Source: Bradyrhizobium erythrophlei
GTDB lineage: Bacteria > Pseudomonadota > Alphaproteobacteria > Rhizobiales > Xanthobacteraceae
Assembly: GCF_900129505.1 (NCBI RefSeq)
Contig: NZ_LT670818.1
Span: 1,488,001-1,552,000, forward strand
DNA: 64,000 bases
Reading direction: 5' to 3'
The notes beneath the pieces are model-generated. The model was not told where the DNA came from and searched no databases. It worked only from the letters and a program-made list of their open reading frames with translations. The position numbers and the translations under genes are program-made. This document shows, one piece after another, positions 1 to 8,970 of the stretch; position 1 is the first letter of the stretch, and every line of letters begins with the position of its first letter.

Positions 1-705
1 CGCAATCCGGACGGCGGAATCTCCTTCATTAACGCACAAGCCTACGTGCCGCAAAACGTCTTCAAGAGCATCGATCCAAAGACCGGGCGGCCTGAGGTCG
101 ACGTGGCCCACAAGCCGGCCACCGGCAAGGCGGCCCAGTTCTGCCCCGGCCTGTGGGGCGGCAAGGACTGGCCGTACGAGGCCTATAACCCGAAAACCGG
201 AATGGTCTACATTCCGTCCAACGAGAACCACTGCAACAACCTGGAAGGCAAGGTCGAGGAGCGCGTCCCCGGACAGTGGTGGACGGGCGTTGCCATCCCG
301 GATTTTCACTTCTCGGTCGACACCAAGGCGGGCTTCTACGGCGAGCTCCAGGCGTACGACGTCGACAGCGGCAAGCGGGTTTGGCGCAACCTGTATTCGA
401 GCTCGATGATGTGGGGCTCAATACTCACCACCGCCGGCGGCCTGGTTTTCACAGGCGGCACCAACGACCGTGAGTTCCGCGCCTACGATGGCAGGACCGG
501 CGAGCAGCTTTGGCACTTCAAGACCAATTCCGGTATCATGGCGCCGCCTTCGACCTACGAGGTCAACGGCGTGCAGTATGTGGCGGTGGCGTCCGGCTAC
601 GGAGTCGACCCGGCCTTCCAGCAGGAGCTGATGAGCCAGCTGGTAGGTTGGCAGAAGGATGTGCCGCAGGGCGGCGTCGTCTGGGTCTTCGCCGTCTCCA
701 AGTGA
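1..705 (+). CDS. PQQ-dependent alcohol dehydrogenase, C-terminal part
   Basis: The reading frame is open from the first base of the window, so the N-terminal part lies outside. The visible 234 residues carry the repeated beta-propeller sheets of quinoprotein alcohol dehydrogenases, for example YNPKTGMVYIPSNE, GELQAYDVDSGKRVW, GGLVFTGGTNDREFRAYD and VQYVAVASGYG, and the usual end VVWVFAVSK. Such enzymes oxidise alcohols in the periplasm with PQQ and pass electrons to a cytochrome c. The residues that separate calcium-type (MxaF, ExaA) from lanthanide-type (XoxF) enzymes lie in the missing half, so the subtype is open. The next two genes also look periplasmic. Confidence 0.9.
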   Translation, partial: RNPDGGISFINAQAYVPQNVFKSIDPKTGRPEVDVAHKPATGKAAQFCPGLWGGKDWPYEAYNPKTGMVYIPSNENHCNNLEGKVEERVPGQWWTGVAIPDFHFSVDTKAGFYGELQAYDVDSGKRVWRNLYSSSMMWGSILTTAGGLVFTGGTNDREFRAYDGRTGEQLWHFKTNSGIMAPPSTYEVNGVQYVAVASGYGVDPAFQQELMSQLVGWQKDVPQGGVVWVFAVSK

Positions 706-831
706 GTCCATCTTTGTTCGCGACCGGCCGCCAGCAATGGCGGCCGGTTTCTCAGCCGGCTGGGTTTCGTTGTAACCTGGTCGGGCCTTTACGCCTTGGA
801 TCTAACGATGCAACATGTTCGAGCAGGATCG

Positions 832-1263
832 ATGCTGATCCGCTTCTCTGCCTTTGCACTGTTCGGCGCGCTGGCGACCTCTCCGGCCTCGCTGGGGTTC
901 GAACAGGCGCGGGCCGATGAATCGCCCGCCTACGTGGTCGAGGTCACCGACGTGTCCGCCAAGGTCGGCGAGCCGGCGGTGTTGCACGCTACGTTGCGCA
1001 TTCGCGACGGCTACCGCGTTCTCGAGGGTTACAACAATCGCGTGATCGAACTCTCGTCGTTTGACGATGGGGTGGCGTTCGAGCGTCGCGTGGTGCGGGG
1101 CACCATTCAGGAAGGCGGCCTCGACTTCGCGATCGGCATGCGGGCCACTAAGCCCGGCAAACACCCGATCAACGGCTACTTCAGGGTCGGCTACATCCAT
1201 GGCACCGACGAGTTCGCAATGGTTTCGCTGCGCCTGATCGCGAACGTCAATGGCACCGAATAA
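832..1263 (+). CDS. small secreted protein downstream of the quinoprotein dehydrogenase
   Basis: About 143 residues with a clear signal peptide (MLIRFSAFALFGALATSPAS, with a likely cleavage after QARA). The mature part reads as one beta-rich, immunoglobulin-like domain with no cysteines or catalytic motif I recognise. In-frame starts also exist at 796 (TTG) and 808 (ATG). I chose 832 because it gives the cleanest signal peptide and has AGGA just upstream, though the spacing is short. The stop overlaps an ATG of the next frame (TAATG), which suggests translational coupling. A role beside the PQQ dehydrogenase is only suggested by position. Confidence 0.65.
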   Translation: MLIRFSAFALFGALATSPASLGFEQARADESPAYVVEVTDVSAKVGEPAVLHATLRIRDGYRVLEGYNNRVIELSSFDDGVAFERRVVRGTIQEGGLDFAIGMRATKPGKHPINGYFRVGYIHGTDEFAMVSLRLIANVNGTE

Positions 1264-1280
1264 TGGAAGGAGTGGGCCAC

Positions 1281-1856
1281 ATGCCGTGCGATGATTGGCT
1301 GCACCGTCGCTGCTACAAGCGTCGAACAATCCTCGGGCTGGTGCTTGCGCCGCTTTTGGCCGGTCCGGCGCGCGCGGCGGAGGAGGGCGAGGCTGCCAAG
1401 CCGCCGGCGCCGGACGATCGCTTCGTGTTTCTGACCGGTCCGAAGAAGGGACAGGTGGTTCGGGCCGAGGACCTTGCGCTCGGCGGCCCGCAGGTGCAGG
1501 CCTATCCGATGGCTCCGGACGGCACGGTGCGCAGCGACAACCGCCTCAATCTGGTGATCCTGGCGAGGTTCGACCCCGCCGCACTGACCGACGAGACGCG
1601 GGCGCGCGCCGCAGACGGCGTCGTTGCCTATTCGGCGATCTGCACGCACCAGGGCTGCCCGGTGAACATGTGGTCGAAGGAGCGCAACGGGTTCGCCTGC
1701 TCCTGCCACGCCTCCATCTTCGACCCCAGAAACGCCGCCGAGGTGATTGGTGGGCCGGCTCCGCGTCCGCTTGCGGCGCTCGGGCTGAAGCTCAAGGACG
1801 GCGTCGTGACGGTCGCTTCGACCTTTTCGGGCCGCGTCGGCGTCACGCAGAACTGA
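1281..1856 (+). CDS. Tat-exported Rieske [2Fe-2S] protein
   Basis: The start at 1281 is preferred over the ATG at 1263 because GGAAGGAG lies 9 nt before it. The N-terminus has two arginine pairs before a hydrophobic stretch (HRRCYKRRTILGLVLAPLLA) ending in ARA, as expected for a Tat signal. The C-terminal half holds both Rieske cluster motifs, CTHQGC and CSCHASIFDP, so the two Cys and two His ligands are present. The protein should carry a [2Fe-2S] cluster in the periplasm. It may exchange electrons with the dehydrogenase upstream, but that is inference from gene order. I see no ring-hydroxylase or cytochrome b partner nearby. Confidence 0.85.
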   Translation: MPCDDWLHRRCYKRRTILGLVLAPLLAGPARAAEEGEAAKPPAPDDRFVFLTGPKKGQVVRAEDLALGGPQVQAYPMAPDGTVRSDNRLNLVILARFDPAALTDETRARAADGVVAYSAICTHQGCPVNMWSKERNGFACSCHASIFDPRNAAEVIGGPAPRPLAALGLKLKDGVVTVASTFSGRVGVTQN

Positions 1857-2114
1857 TCCGCGACCGAAATCGCAGTCTTCGCCAATCTCAAGATTGCAGT
1901 CGAAGCCGCCGGCGGTGTGATGGACGATATCGTCAAGCTGAATTACTTCCTCGCCGCCGAGGTCGATCAGGCCGACGTGCCGAAAATGCGCCCGATACGC
2001 GACCGCTATCTCAATGTTGCCAAGCCGCCGGCCAGTACGTTTGTTGTCGTGAGCCGCCTGATGCGGCCGGGGTGGCTGATCGAGATCGAGGCGGTTGCTG
2101 CAATCGACGACTAA
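1857..2114 (+). pseudogene. RidA/YjgF family fragment, N-terminus missing
   Basis: Immediately after the Rieske stop, and in the same frame, the DNA encodes about 85 residues matching the C-terminal two thirds of RidA-family enamine/imine deaminases: FANLKIAVEAAGG, DDIVKLNYFLA, PPASTFVVV and a final WLIEIEAVA. The first third of a normal ~130-residue RidA is absent and no good start codon precedes it; GTG/ATG at 1914/1917 would give only ~65 residues. It is most simply a remnant fused behind the Rieske gene by deletion. Translation by stop-codon readthrough is possible but unsupported. Confidence 0.65.
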
Positions 2115-2645
2115 GCGAACCGCTGGTCGGCGGCCGCGACCTTCGAGGGCGAGTTTTCCAATGTGACACGCTCATAAAGGGGCAAGGGTGTAGTCCGGTA
2201 CGTTTGGTGACGTCGCCGAGGAGATCATATTGCGCTGTATGAGTCCGGAAATGGCACCTTTGAGACATACCGACCGGCCCCGACGATGTCCGTTCATCGG
2301 GGAAGTTCGGAAGTGGCTTTTCGGAGCCGTCAGGACCGTTTTGAACCCCAACGGACATTGCGGCTACCAGTTTCGGCCAAATGTGCCGCGGCCCAGCCCA
2401 TACAGGGCCTCTTTTGAGTGGGCGTGGGATCGTGTAGTCTTTCCTTCAAGCTGCTCTTCGAGATGGGATGTGCCGACGTCTCCGGCACAGCCGAATGGGC
2501 AGCGCAGATGCTCTCGGCAGGCACCGTATTTTACTAAAACCGACAATCCCTTTTTGTGCCGGTTTCTCACTGAGCATTCGCAGTGCGCACGCGCACACGG
2601 CGATGATTGCGCGAAACTCTACTTCGACCGCAATGAGGGAACGCC
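2115..2645. other. intergenic region between RidA fragment and TPR gene
   Basis: No convincing gene is visible. The stretch contains one copy of the dispersed repeat (2249-2363) and then about 280 bp with no recognisable feature. A GAGGGA ribosome binding site for the TPR gene ends the region. Confidence 0.5.
2249..2363 (+). repeat. dispersed ~100-bp repeat, type B
   Basis: Begins TGGCACCTTTGAGACAT, contains GATGTCCGTTCATCGGGGAA and CGGAAGTGG, and ends near TTTTGAACCCCAACGGACAT. The same ordered blocks recur at 5025, 10794 and 15218 and, with more change, at other places in the window. Confidence 0.7.
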
Positions 2646-4241
2646 ATGAGATCAAATCTTGGAACATTCGCCACAGCGCTGTTGGCAAGCGCATTCGCCA
2701 CGGCGGCCTGGTCGCAAGGACTGGGCAACGTGCACTTCGAGACCTCGTGCACGCCGCAGGCGCAGGAGAAATTCGACCGTGGCCTGGCTATGGTGCATTC
2801 ATTCTTCTATCCGGACAGCGTCCAGGCCTTCACCGAAGCCGCTGCCGCCGACCCGCAATGCGCGATCGCCTACTGGGGCATCGCGATCAGCCATCGTCCC
2901 AACCCGATGATCCTGCCGCTGACCTCCACCATTTTGAAGAACGGATTGGAAGCCGTGGAGAAGGGTAAAGCGATCGGTGCCAAGACCGAGCGCGAGCGCG
3001 ACTGGCTCGCGGCGATCGAATTTTACTACAAGGACTACGACAAAATCGATCAAACCCAGCGCGGGCTTGCCTACGAAAAGGCGATGGAAGCGCTGATGCA
3101 GAAATATCCCGACGATCCGGAGGCGGCGATTTTCTACGCGCTTGCTCTCAATGAGACGGCGCTGCACAGCGACAAGACCTATGCCAATCAGCTCAAGGCC
3201 GGGGCGATCCTGGAAAAGATCGAGGCAAAAGTACCGGAACATCCGGGCGTGCTGCACTATCTCATCCACACTTATGATTACCCAACGCTTGCGCAACGCG
3301 GTCTTGATGCCGCCAATAGATATGCCGAGGTTGCCCCCGCGGCGCAGCATGCCCAGCACATGCCCTCGCACACCTACTCCATGCTCGGGATGTGGACACA
3401 ATCGATCGCATCGAACACGAAATCGCGGATGGTCGCCCAGACGCAAGCGGCCAGGCTCTGGCCGGGGGCGACGCATCCAGGCGAGCCGCACCATATGGAC
3501 TTTATGGAATACGCCTTGCTGCAAACGGGACAGGAGGGACAGGCGAAACAGCTACGCGATGACAGCAACGCGATAGAGAAGCTCGGGTTCGAATTCCTCG
3601 GCAGCTATACCGCGCTTGCGGCGGTGCCGGCGCGCTTTGCGTTGGAACGCCAGGCATGGAACGAAGCGGCCACGCTTGAGCCGAGGGGCAGCAAGTTCCC
3701 ACAGGCCGAGGCTATCACCTATTTTGCCCGCGCCATGGGATCGGCCCGCAGCGGCGACCTCACCGCTGCCGAGCGTGACGTCGACAATCTCAAGGTGATT
3801 CGTGCCGCGCTGGAAAACGCAAGCCAGTCCTATTGGGCCACACAGGTCGAAATTCAGATGTTTGCTGCGTCGGCCTGGATTGCGCAGGCAAGAGGAGAGA
3901 AGGAAACGGCACTGAAGCTCATGCGCGCCGCGGCCGATCTGGAGGATGACAGCGAAAAGCACATCGCTATGGAGAACCGGCTCTACCCGATGCGCGAACT
4001 GTTGGGCGACCTGCTGCTCGAACAGCAACAGCCGGGACTAGCGCTCGCGGAATATGAGACTTCGCTGGTGTCGACGCCCAACCGGCTGCGCGGCTTGTAC
4101 GGCGCAGCTAAGGCGGCGAAGGCCGCAAATCAGCCCGAGAAGGCCACGACATATTTCCGGAAGCTTGCTGAGATGACCAAAGACGCCGATACCGATCGGG
4201 TGGAAATCAGCGAAGCCAAGGCATCTTTGATGCAGCAGTAG
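2646..4241 (+). CDS. exported tetratricopeptide-repeat protein
   Basis: 531 residues. The ATG at 2646 follows GAGGGA at a 5-nt spacing. The N-terminus is a signal peptide (FATALLASAFATAAWSQ), so the mature protein is periplasmic. TPR-type helical pairs run through the protein (for example FDRGLAMVHSFFYPDSVQAF, ALAEYETSL and KAANQPEKATTYFRKLAEM). A conserved-looking middle section has HYLIHTYDYP and HAQHMPSHTYSMLGMW. The family is common in rhizobia but has no assigned function that I know. A second, shorter TPR gene follows after 72 bp. Confidence 0.85.
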   Translation: MRSNLGTFATALLASAFATAAWSQGLGNVHFETSCTPQAQEKFDRGLAMVHSFFYPDSVQAFTEAAAADPQCAIAYWGIAISHRPNPMILPLTSTILKNGLEAVEKGKAIGAKTERERDWLAAIEFYYKDYDKIDQTQRGLAYEKAMEALMQKYPDDPEAAIFYALALNETALHSDKTYANQLKAGAILEKIEAKVPEHPGVLHYLIHTYDYPTLAQRGLDAANRYAEVAPAAQHAQHMPSHTYSMLGMWTQSIASNTKSRMVAQTQAARLWPGATHPGEPHHMDFMEYALLQTGQEGQAKQLRDDSNAIEKLGFEFLGSYTALAAVPARFALERQAWNEAATLEPRGSKFPQAEAITYFARAMGSARSGDLTAAERDVDNLKVIRAALENASQSYWATQVEIQMFAASAWIAQARGEKETALKLMRAAADLEDDSEKHIAMENRLYPMRELLGDLLLEQQQPGLALAEYETSLVSTPNRLRGLYGAAKAAKAANQPEKATTYFRKLAEMTKDADTDRVEISEAKASLMQQ

Positions 4242-4313
4242 GCTGCCGAGGCAGAGATTGGGCAGAACGGCTGCCGGCCGCACTGCCGGCAGCCGACTGA
4301 TGGTACAACAATC

Positions 4314-4889
4314 ATGATGCGTTCGATCCTCATCGCCGCCGTTGCGGGAGTGCTGACCGCAGTGCTGGCTTCGTACTTTTTGACTGCACCTGCACGCCAG
4401 GGCCGGACAGCGACGCTGGCCAGCCCGGACAGTGCAGTGTCCAGGGTAACCAATGCAGCCGAAGCGTGGCCGATCTGCTCGACCATGGCAGCAATGGTGG
4501 AAACGCCGGATTGGGCAGCGCTCGATCCCGATTTCGCAGGAGGCAAGCGAGCGATCGGCGCCGGCGATTGGGAAGGAGCGATCAAGGCTCTCACGAATGC
4601 GGCCCTTCGCGACGCCCGAAATGCGGATATCCAGAACTATCTTGGCTACGCCTATCGCAGGCTGCGGCGGTTCGATCCGGCGATGCAGCACTATCAGCGG
4701 GCTCTGACCCTCAATCCTCGGCACCGCAGCGCGCACGAACACCTCGGTGAAGCCTATTTGGCTCAAGGTGATCTGGCGAAAGCCAAAGAGCATCTCGCCG
4801 CTCTCGAGCAAATCTGTCTCATCCCCTGCGATGAATACGACGACCTGCAGCGGGCGATCGCGGAATACAACAAACTCGCGAACCGCTGA
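4314..4889 (+). CDS. membrane-anchored TPR protein
   Basis: 191 residues beginning with a hydrophobic segment (residues 4-22, ILIAAVAGVLTAVLASYFL), either a signal anchor or an uncleaved signal peptide. The rest is a short TPR unit: GDWEGAIKALTNAALRDARN, NYLGYAYRRLRRFDPAMQHY and EHLGEAYLAQGDLAKAKEHL. It follows the larger TPR gene in the same direction, so the two may be co-transcribed and act at the periplasmic face. The partner is unknown. Confidence 0.8.
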   Translation: MMRSILIAAVAGVLTAVLASYFLTAPARQGRTATLASPDSAVSRVTNAAEAWPICSTMAAMVETPDWAALDPDFAGGKRAIGAGDWEGAIKALTNAALRDARNADIQNYLGYAYRRLRRFDPAMQHYQRALTLNPRHRSAHEHLGEAYLAQGDLAKAKEHLAALEQICLIPCDEYDDLQRAIAEYNKLANR

Positions 4890-5024
4890 TCGAGTCCGAT
4901 TTTTCAGCCGGTCGGCCCACAAGTGAATGGAGAGCCGCAGGCCATCGATAGCCAAATTTAGACCGCACGATGGGTGTCACGCCCCATTTTTCCTGATGTC
5001 GGAATAGAACCAACATGTCGGCTG

Positions 5025-5122
5025 TTGGCACTTTTCTGACATGCCGGAGTGGCCTGACGATGTCCGTTCATCGGGATAGACCGGAAGTGGTTGGCAGAGG
5101 GTCGAACCGACGCGAATGACCC
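5025..5122 (+). repeat. dispersed ~100-bp repeat, type B
   Basis: TTGGCACTTTTCTGACATGC, then GACGATGTCCGTTCATCGGG, AGACCGGAAGTGG and a GTCGAACCGACGCGAATGAC end, parallel in order to the copy at 2249. Confidence 0.7.
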
Positions 5123-5147
5123 GGTGGTGCAAGTCGGAGTCGGTGTT

Positions 5148-5387
5148 TTAACCGCCGCGGCGGATAGCCGACGGACCGAATATTGACCCGCTTGGATCAC
5201 GCATAGTGGGCGCGAGTGAATTCCTGGAGGAGATGCTCCGAGGCCTGATTGGCATAGGACCTAGGACCGTGACGCCTCTGACGACGGGGCGAACGACTGG
5301 AGTACTGTAGTTCAATGTGCCTTCTGCAAATGCTGACGTACTTGGAAGAGCGAGTGCAATTGCTAGTCCGATTGTCGTAAGTTTCAA
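5148..5387 (-). CDS. small secreted protein of unknown function
   Basis: Reading from a TTG at 5387 (preceded by AGGA), the protein starts LKLTTIGLAIALALPSTSAF and continues into a proline/arginine-rich tail ending FGPSAIRRGG, 79 residues in all. This is a typical signal peptide followed by a short, probably disordered mature part. The frame is open further upstream to an ATG at 5471, but the signal peptide argues for the internal start. Short secreted proteins of this type are frequent in Bradyrhizobium. I cannot name a function. Confidence 0.5.
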   Translation of the reverse strand: MKLTTIGLAIALALPSTSAFAEGTLNYSTPVVRPVVRGVTVLGPMPIRPRSISSRNSLAPTMRDPSGSIFGPSAIRRGG

Positions 5388-5650
5388 AGTGGATCCTGCG
5401 TACAGTTGTGTCGCTCCAATCGAACAGATAAAGCAAATCCGCCCCCTTTCCATTAAATTCTTCTTTAGCAATAGGAGCCGCCAAGCCGCTCACATCCTCG
5501 CAGAGCCTTGATCTTGTGAGCGGAGGCAGACTTAAAACCCGCTGACTCAACCCAGCGCTGAATCTCCGATCCAGCCAAACTACCCAGCACCGACAAGCTG
5601 ACCGAATGAGGGCCATGTCTGTTCCTGGCACTAACCGGCGGTTAGAGGGC

Positions 5651-5674
5651 GGGCAGAGCATGTCCGCTCTGCCC
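5651..5674. terminator. perfect 9-bp hairpin downstream of the recombinase gene
   Basis: GGGCAGAGC and GCTCTGCCC form a perfect stem around a 6-nt loop, 7 bp beyond the stop of the recombinase gene on the minus strand. No long T run follows, so termination is probable but not certain. Confidence 0.45.
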
Positions 5675-5681
5675 GGGTATT

Positions 5682-6323
5682 TCAGACATCGACTTGTTCC
5701 GCTATTGCCAGGGCGTCATCTACTTCGATGCCCAGATACCTGACCGTGCTTTCGATCTTGGTATGCCCGAGCAAGAGCTGGACGGCTCTGAGATTTCCTG
5801 TCCGTCGATAGATCAGGGTAGCTTTTGTGCGTCGCAGTGAATGCGTCCCGAACAGCCTTGGGTCCAGTCCAATGCTGCCGATCCACTCCGAAACGAGGCG
5901 CGCATATTGGCGGGTGGTCATGTTGGCGTCGGGACCGAGGCGTCCCGTGAACAAGAACTCGCCGGGCCTCTTGTTGGCGGCCTTTAGATAATCATCGATG
6001 GCCTGGCGGGTCTGTTCGCTCAATTCAAATCTGACGGGCCGCCCGGTTTTCTTTTGTCGGACCGTTGCGCGATCCGACGTGTATCCACCGGCGGCGATGT
6101 CCTCGACCCGAATGGCCACGATATCACACCCTCGAAGCTTACTGTCGATTGCCAGATTGAACATGGCGAGGTCGCGAGCACGGCCTTCGATCTGGAGCTT
6201 CGTACGAATCGACCAGACGTGTTTTGGTCGCAGCGGCGGCTTTGCCCCGGTCAACTTTCCCTTGTTCCAAGGCAACTGTTTATGAGGCGTCGGGGTAGCA
6301 TTTGCTTGATCCAGCATGTTCAT
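5682..6323 (-). CDS. minimal tyrosine recombinase/integrase
   Basis: 213 residues. It contains only the catalytic domain of the tyrosine recombinases and lacks the N-terminal arm- and core-binding domain. All catalytic positions are visible: Arg in SKLRGCD, a beta-hairpin Lys in VRQKKTGR, His-x-x-Arg in THSLRRTK, His in LLGHTK and the nucleophile Tyr in TVRYLGI. It should therefore be able to cut and join DNA. No excision partner, direct-repeat att sites or cargo could be identified around it. Such short recombinases occur as stand-alone genes on islands and plasmids. Confidence 0.85.
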   Translation of the reverse strand: MNMLDQANATPTPHKQLPWNKGKLTGAKPPLRPKHVWSIRTKLQIEGRARDLAMFNLAIDSKLRGCDIVAIRVEDIAAGGYTSDRATVRQKKTGRPVRFELSEQTRQAIDDYLKAANKRPGEFLFTGRLGPDANMTTRQYARLVSEWIGSIGLDPRLFGTHSLRRTKATLIYRRTGNLRAVQLLLGHTKIESTVRYLGIEVDDALAIAEQVDV

Positions 6324-6477
6324 ACTCCTCGGTTACAGACAAGGAGGGCATGTGCCACTGGATAGACGTCGCTGATCCGACCAATCTGCTCGTTTTAGGT
6401 AAGTCGTGTATCTTGAGCCAGCCTTGAGTCAGCCGAGAAGCTCGCTCATAAAACCACCTTTTGAAGGGTTCGTTGCC

Positions 6478-7038
6478 GTGATCCGCAGCAAGAATGCCTC
6501 GCCAACTTGGAGCGACGTCAGAACCGCGCTCCTAGATTTCGATCGCACGGGCCTTCGGGGGCTAGTGCAAGACCTCTACACTGCGAGCAAAGACAACCAG
6601 GCATTCTTACATGCCCGCTTGGGCTTGGGTCATGATCAGCTCCGGCCCTTCAAGGCGAGTATTTCCAGATGGATATCCCCGGACCTCGTGAAAGGCCAAC
6701 CCATATCGGTTTCAAAAGCCAAGAAGGCGATTGCGGATTACAAAAAAGCCATTGGGCGCCCGAATGGGATGGCGGAGCTATCGATATTTTATTGCGAGGA
6801 AGCGTTCGGCTTTCTAGAATCCTGCAGCATAGAAGATGAAAGCTACTTTGCTGCTTTGATCCGCATGTATGGACGGTCCCTTGAATGCGTATCGAGCCTA
6901 CCTCCTGCCGAGCGCACCACCTATCTCGAGCGTGTCGACAAGCTGAGATCGCGCGCGAGGAATGTCGGCTGGGGGGTCGAGGAAGAACTCAATAGCCTTT
7001 GGTACGCTGCCGGTCCGGACGAGCACCAGGGTGAATGA
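6478..7038 (+). CDS. conserved hypothetical protein, mostly helical
   Basis: 186 residues from the GTG at 6478, which has GAAGGG 9 nt upstream. A longer version from a GTG at 6406 is possible but its extra residues look non-coding. The sequence is soluble and helical (SDVRTALLDFDRTGLRGLVQ, then KASKDNQAF-like and KAKKAIADYKKAIG segments), with no membrane segment or cysteine motif. I recall similar uncharacterised proteins in alphaproteobacteria but know no function. It is divergent from the recombinase gene. Confidence 0.65.
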   Translation: MIRSKNASPTWSDVRTALLDFDRTGLRGLVQDLYTASKDNQAFLHARLGLGHDQLRPFKASISRWISPDLVKGQPISVSKAKKAIADYKKAIGRPNGMAELSIFYCEEAFGFLESCSIEDESYFAALIRMYGRSLECVSSLPPAERTTYLERVDKLRSRARNVGWGVEEELNSLWYAAGPDEHQGE

Positions 7039-7407
7039 CGGCTCGTTCTGTCGGTTCCGCCATTGACGAGGGGTCGCAGCCGAGCCGGAATGTCCGCTTT
7101 TCTGTCGTTATCAGGGGGAAAACCGGACACGGCGCGGAAAGCCCATTTCGGTCGCAAATGACCCCCCTTAGCGGACATTCAACAACCAAATTTTGCTGTG
7201 ACGCTCAAGGGCCTGCCAGGCCCTCGGGTTTCACGCAAGCGGATGGTCGAAAATGTTGCCTTTGCTGGCCGGTCGTTTCGGCGAATCGCAAAGTTGGGAC
7301 CTCTCGCCGATCTTCGGATCTACCCCATCGGGGGCGACGACGAACTCGACGGCCACGGCCTTGGCTCGAGCGCGTGAATCGTCAAAGCTGTTTCAGGGAG
7401 AAGGCTG
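7039..7407. other. intergenic region with repeat and a doubtful short frame
   Basis: A diverged repeat copy lies at 7084-7187. Beyond it a 44-codon frame (7243-7377, +, starting MVENVAFAGRSFRRI) has reasonable codon use but no ribosome binding site and no recognisable family. It may be a remnant. Confidence 0.3.
7084..7187 (+). repeat. diverged copy of the dispersed repeat
   Basis: Contains GGAATGTCCGCTTTTC, AACCGGACACGG and an AATGACCCCC/AGCGGACATTC end, the same order of blocks (TGTCCG, GGAAG-like, TGACCC, GGACAT) as the better copies. Confidence 0.45.
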
Positions 7408-8661
7408 ATGCGGTCGAAGCCGGAGCCAGCGCAGATCGGGATCCTGATTCTTGCGACGAGTATCATCCAGCTCGCCAACGGTTTCTTCGGCACCTTCATC
7501 TCCTTGCGTGTCGCGATCGAGGACTTCGGCCCGACCATATCTGGCCTGGTGCTCAGCAGCTATTTCGCCGGCTTCACACTGGGCGCGTTGCGTTGCGAAC
7601 GGATCATCGAACGGGTTGGGCACATCCGCGCCTATGCCGCCCTCGCAGGAATGGTCGTCGCCGCGACCGCGGCCATGCCGCTGCTGGCGGGGCCGCTGCC
7701 TTGGTTGATCCTGCGTGCGGTTATCGGTTTTGGTTGCTCTGGTCTTTTCATCGCCACAGAGAGCTGGCTCAACGCCAAGGCCAAGCCAACTGAGCGCGGG
7801 CGGATCTTCTCAGTCTATATGTTCGGCACGTTCCTCGCTCTTGCGTTGGGACAGCTGCTGATCGGCCAGGCTAAGGTTGAAACGGCAGAACCCTTCAACG
7901 CAATCGCTGTCCTGTTCGCTGTGGCGTTAGTCATCGTGAGCACGACGCGGGCCGAACCGCCCCGTGGGACCGCGTCGACTTCGCTGCCGTTCGGCCAATT
8001 GTCCCGCGCGGCGCCCGTCGCCGTCGCCGGCTGCATGGTGAGCGGGTTGGTCAGCGCCAGTTTCTACTCGCTCGTTCCCGCGTGGATGCAGGATGAAGGC
8101 ATCGCACGCGAGACGATCGCGACCTTCATGTTGTTCGCTGTGCTTGGCGGGCTCGTGTTCCAAGTTCCTATCGGCCGACTGTCGGATCAATTCGACCGGC
8201 GCATTGTGTTATCGATGCTGAGCTTCGGCTTTGCGGCCACCGCCATCGCGGTGGTCAATTTGCCGCACTCTCGCCCGGTGATCTTGCCCGCCGCCGCGCT
8301 GCTCGGCGGCTTCATGTCGACCATGTATCCGGTCTGTGTCGCCAACGCACACGACCAAATGCCAGCCCATCAGGTCGTTGCAGTGACCGGCCGGCTCATC
8401 CTGGTCAGCGGGCTAGGCTCGATCCTTGGCCCGCTGATCGGCACAAGTGTGATGGCGCGCTTCAGCATCGACGGCGTGTTCTATTTTATGGCCGCCGTCG
8501 GCCTGCTGTTGGCCCTCCTAGCCGTAGCTCGTCGCTTGGTGACAACGCCGCCGACACACCTAAAGCGAACCTTCGAGATCCTAGCGCCGCAGGCAACGCC
8601 GCTCGCGCACGATTTGCTTGGCCCTCCAATGCGTGTCCCCACTTCACAAAAACCCGAGTAA
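7408..8661 (+). CDS. MFS transporter
   Basis: 417 residues with about twelve hydrophobic segments, starting at an ATG behind GGGAGAAGG. The first part has the family signature after TM2 (FTLGALRCERIIERVGHIR) and the middle loop has FQVPIGRLSDQFDRR, the repeat of that motif in the second half. The best general resemblance is to the YcaD-like branch of the major facilitator superfamily. The substrate is unknown. It sits alone between two repeat copies. Confidence 0.85.
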   Translation: MRSKPEPAQIGILILATSIIQLANGFFGTFISLRVAIEDFGPTISGLVLSSYFAGFTLGALRCERIIERVGHIRAYAALAGMVVAATAAMPLLAGPLPWLILRAVIGFGCSGLFIATESWLNAKAKPTERGRIFSVYMFGTFLALALGQLLIGQAKVETAEPFNAIAVLFAVALVIVSTTRAEPPRGTASTSLPFGQLSRAAPVAVAGCMVSGLVSASFYSLVPAWMQDEGIARETIATFMLFAVLGGLVFQVPIGRLSDQFDRRIVLSMLSFGFAATAIAVVNLPHSRPVILPAAALLGGFMSTMYPVCVANAHDQMPAHQVVAVTGRLILVSGLGSILGPLIGTSVMARFSIDGVFYFMAAVGLLLALLAVARRLVTTPPTHLKRTFEILAPQATPLAHDLLGPPMRVPTSQKPE

Positions 8662-8970
8662 AGCCCGCCGCTGCGACACGCAAAAAGATTATCCTCAGGC
8701 TCGTGCCCTAGAGCACCTGACTGGTCGACACAGCTAATTGGCTCGCCTGATGCCGGCGGTACTCCGGACACTCCAGTACTAAGTCCGGTTCGGGCACCAA
8801 ACGGACATGCTGCCGCAGTCGCCTCACGTCTGTTGTTGGGGGAAGAGCGGACCTAGCTCGGATGGGCCCCGAGGTCTCAGTTCGACCCAACTCGGACATT
8901 GGCCCTAGCCCAAGGGCAACGCCCTATGCTTTGATATGTCCGACGGATCTACCGATCTCGGGAGGCCGTT
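8662..8970. other. intergenic region holding a repeat copy
   Basis: Contains a long, well-kept repeat (8793-8903) that ends 67 bp before the cyclase start. Nothing else is recognised. Confidence 0.5.
8793..8903 (+). repeat. dispersed repeat, type A
   Basis: GGGCACCAAACGGACATGCT, GCCGCAGTCGCCTCACGTCT, GGGGGAAGAGCGGACCTAGC and GACCCAACTCGGACATTGG follow in order. The copy at 18761-18873 is nearly identical over its first 90 bp. Confidence 0.8.

Noticed and set aside
5651..5674. A CRISPR-like or att-site repeat next to the recombinase
   Set aside because: It is a single hairpin without direct copies; no regularly spaced repeats were seen anywhere in the window.
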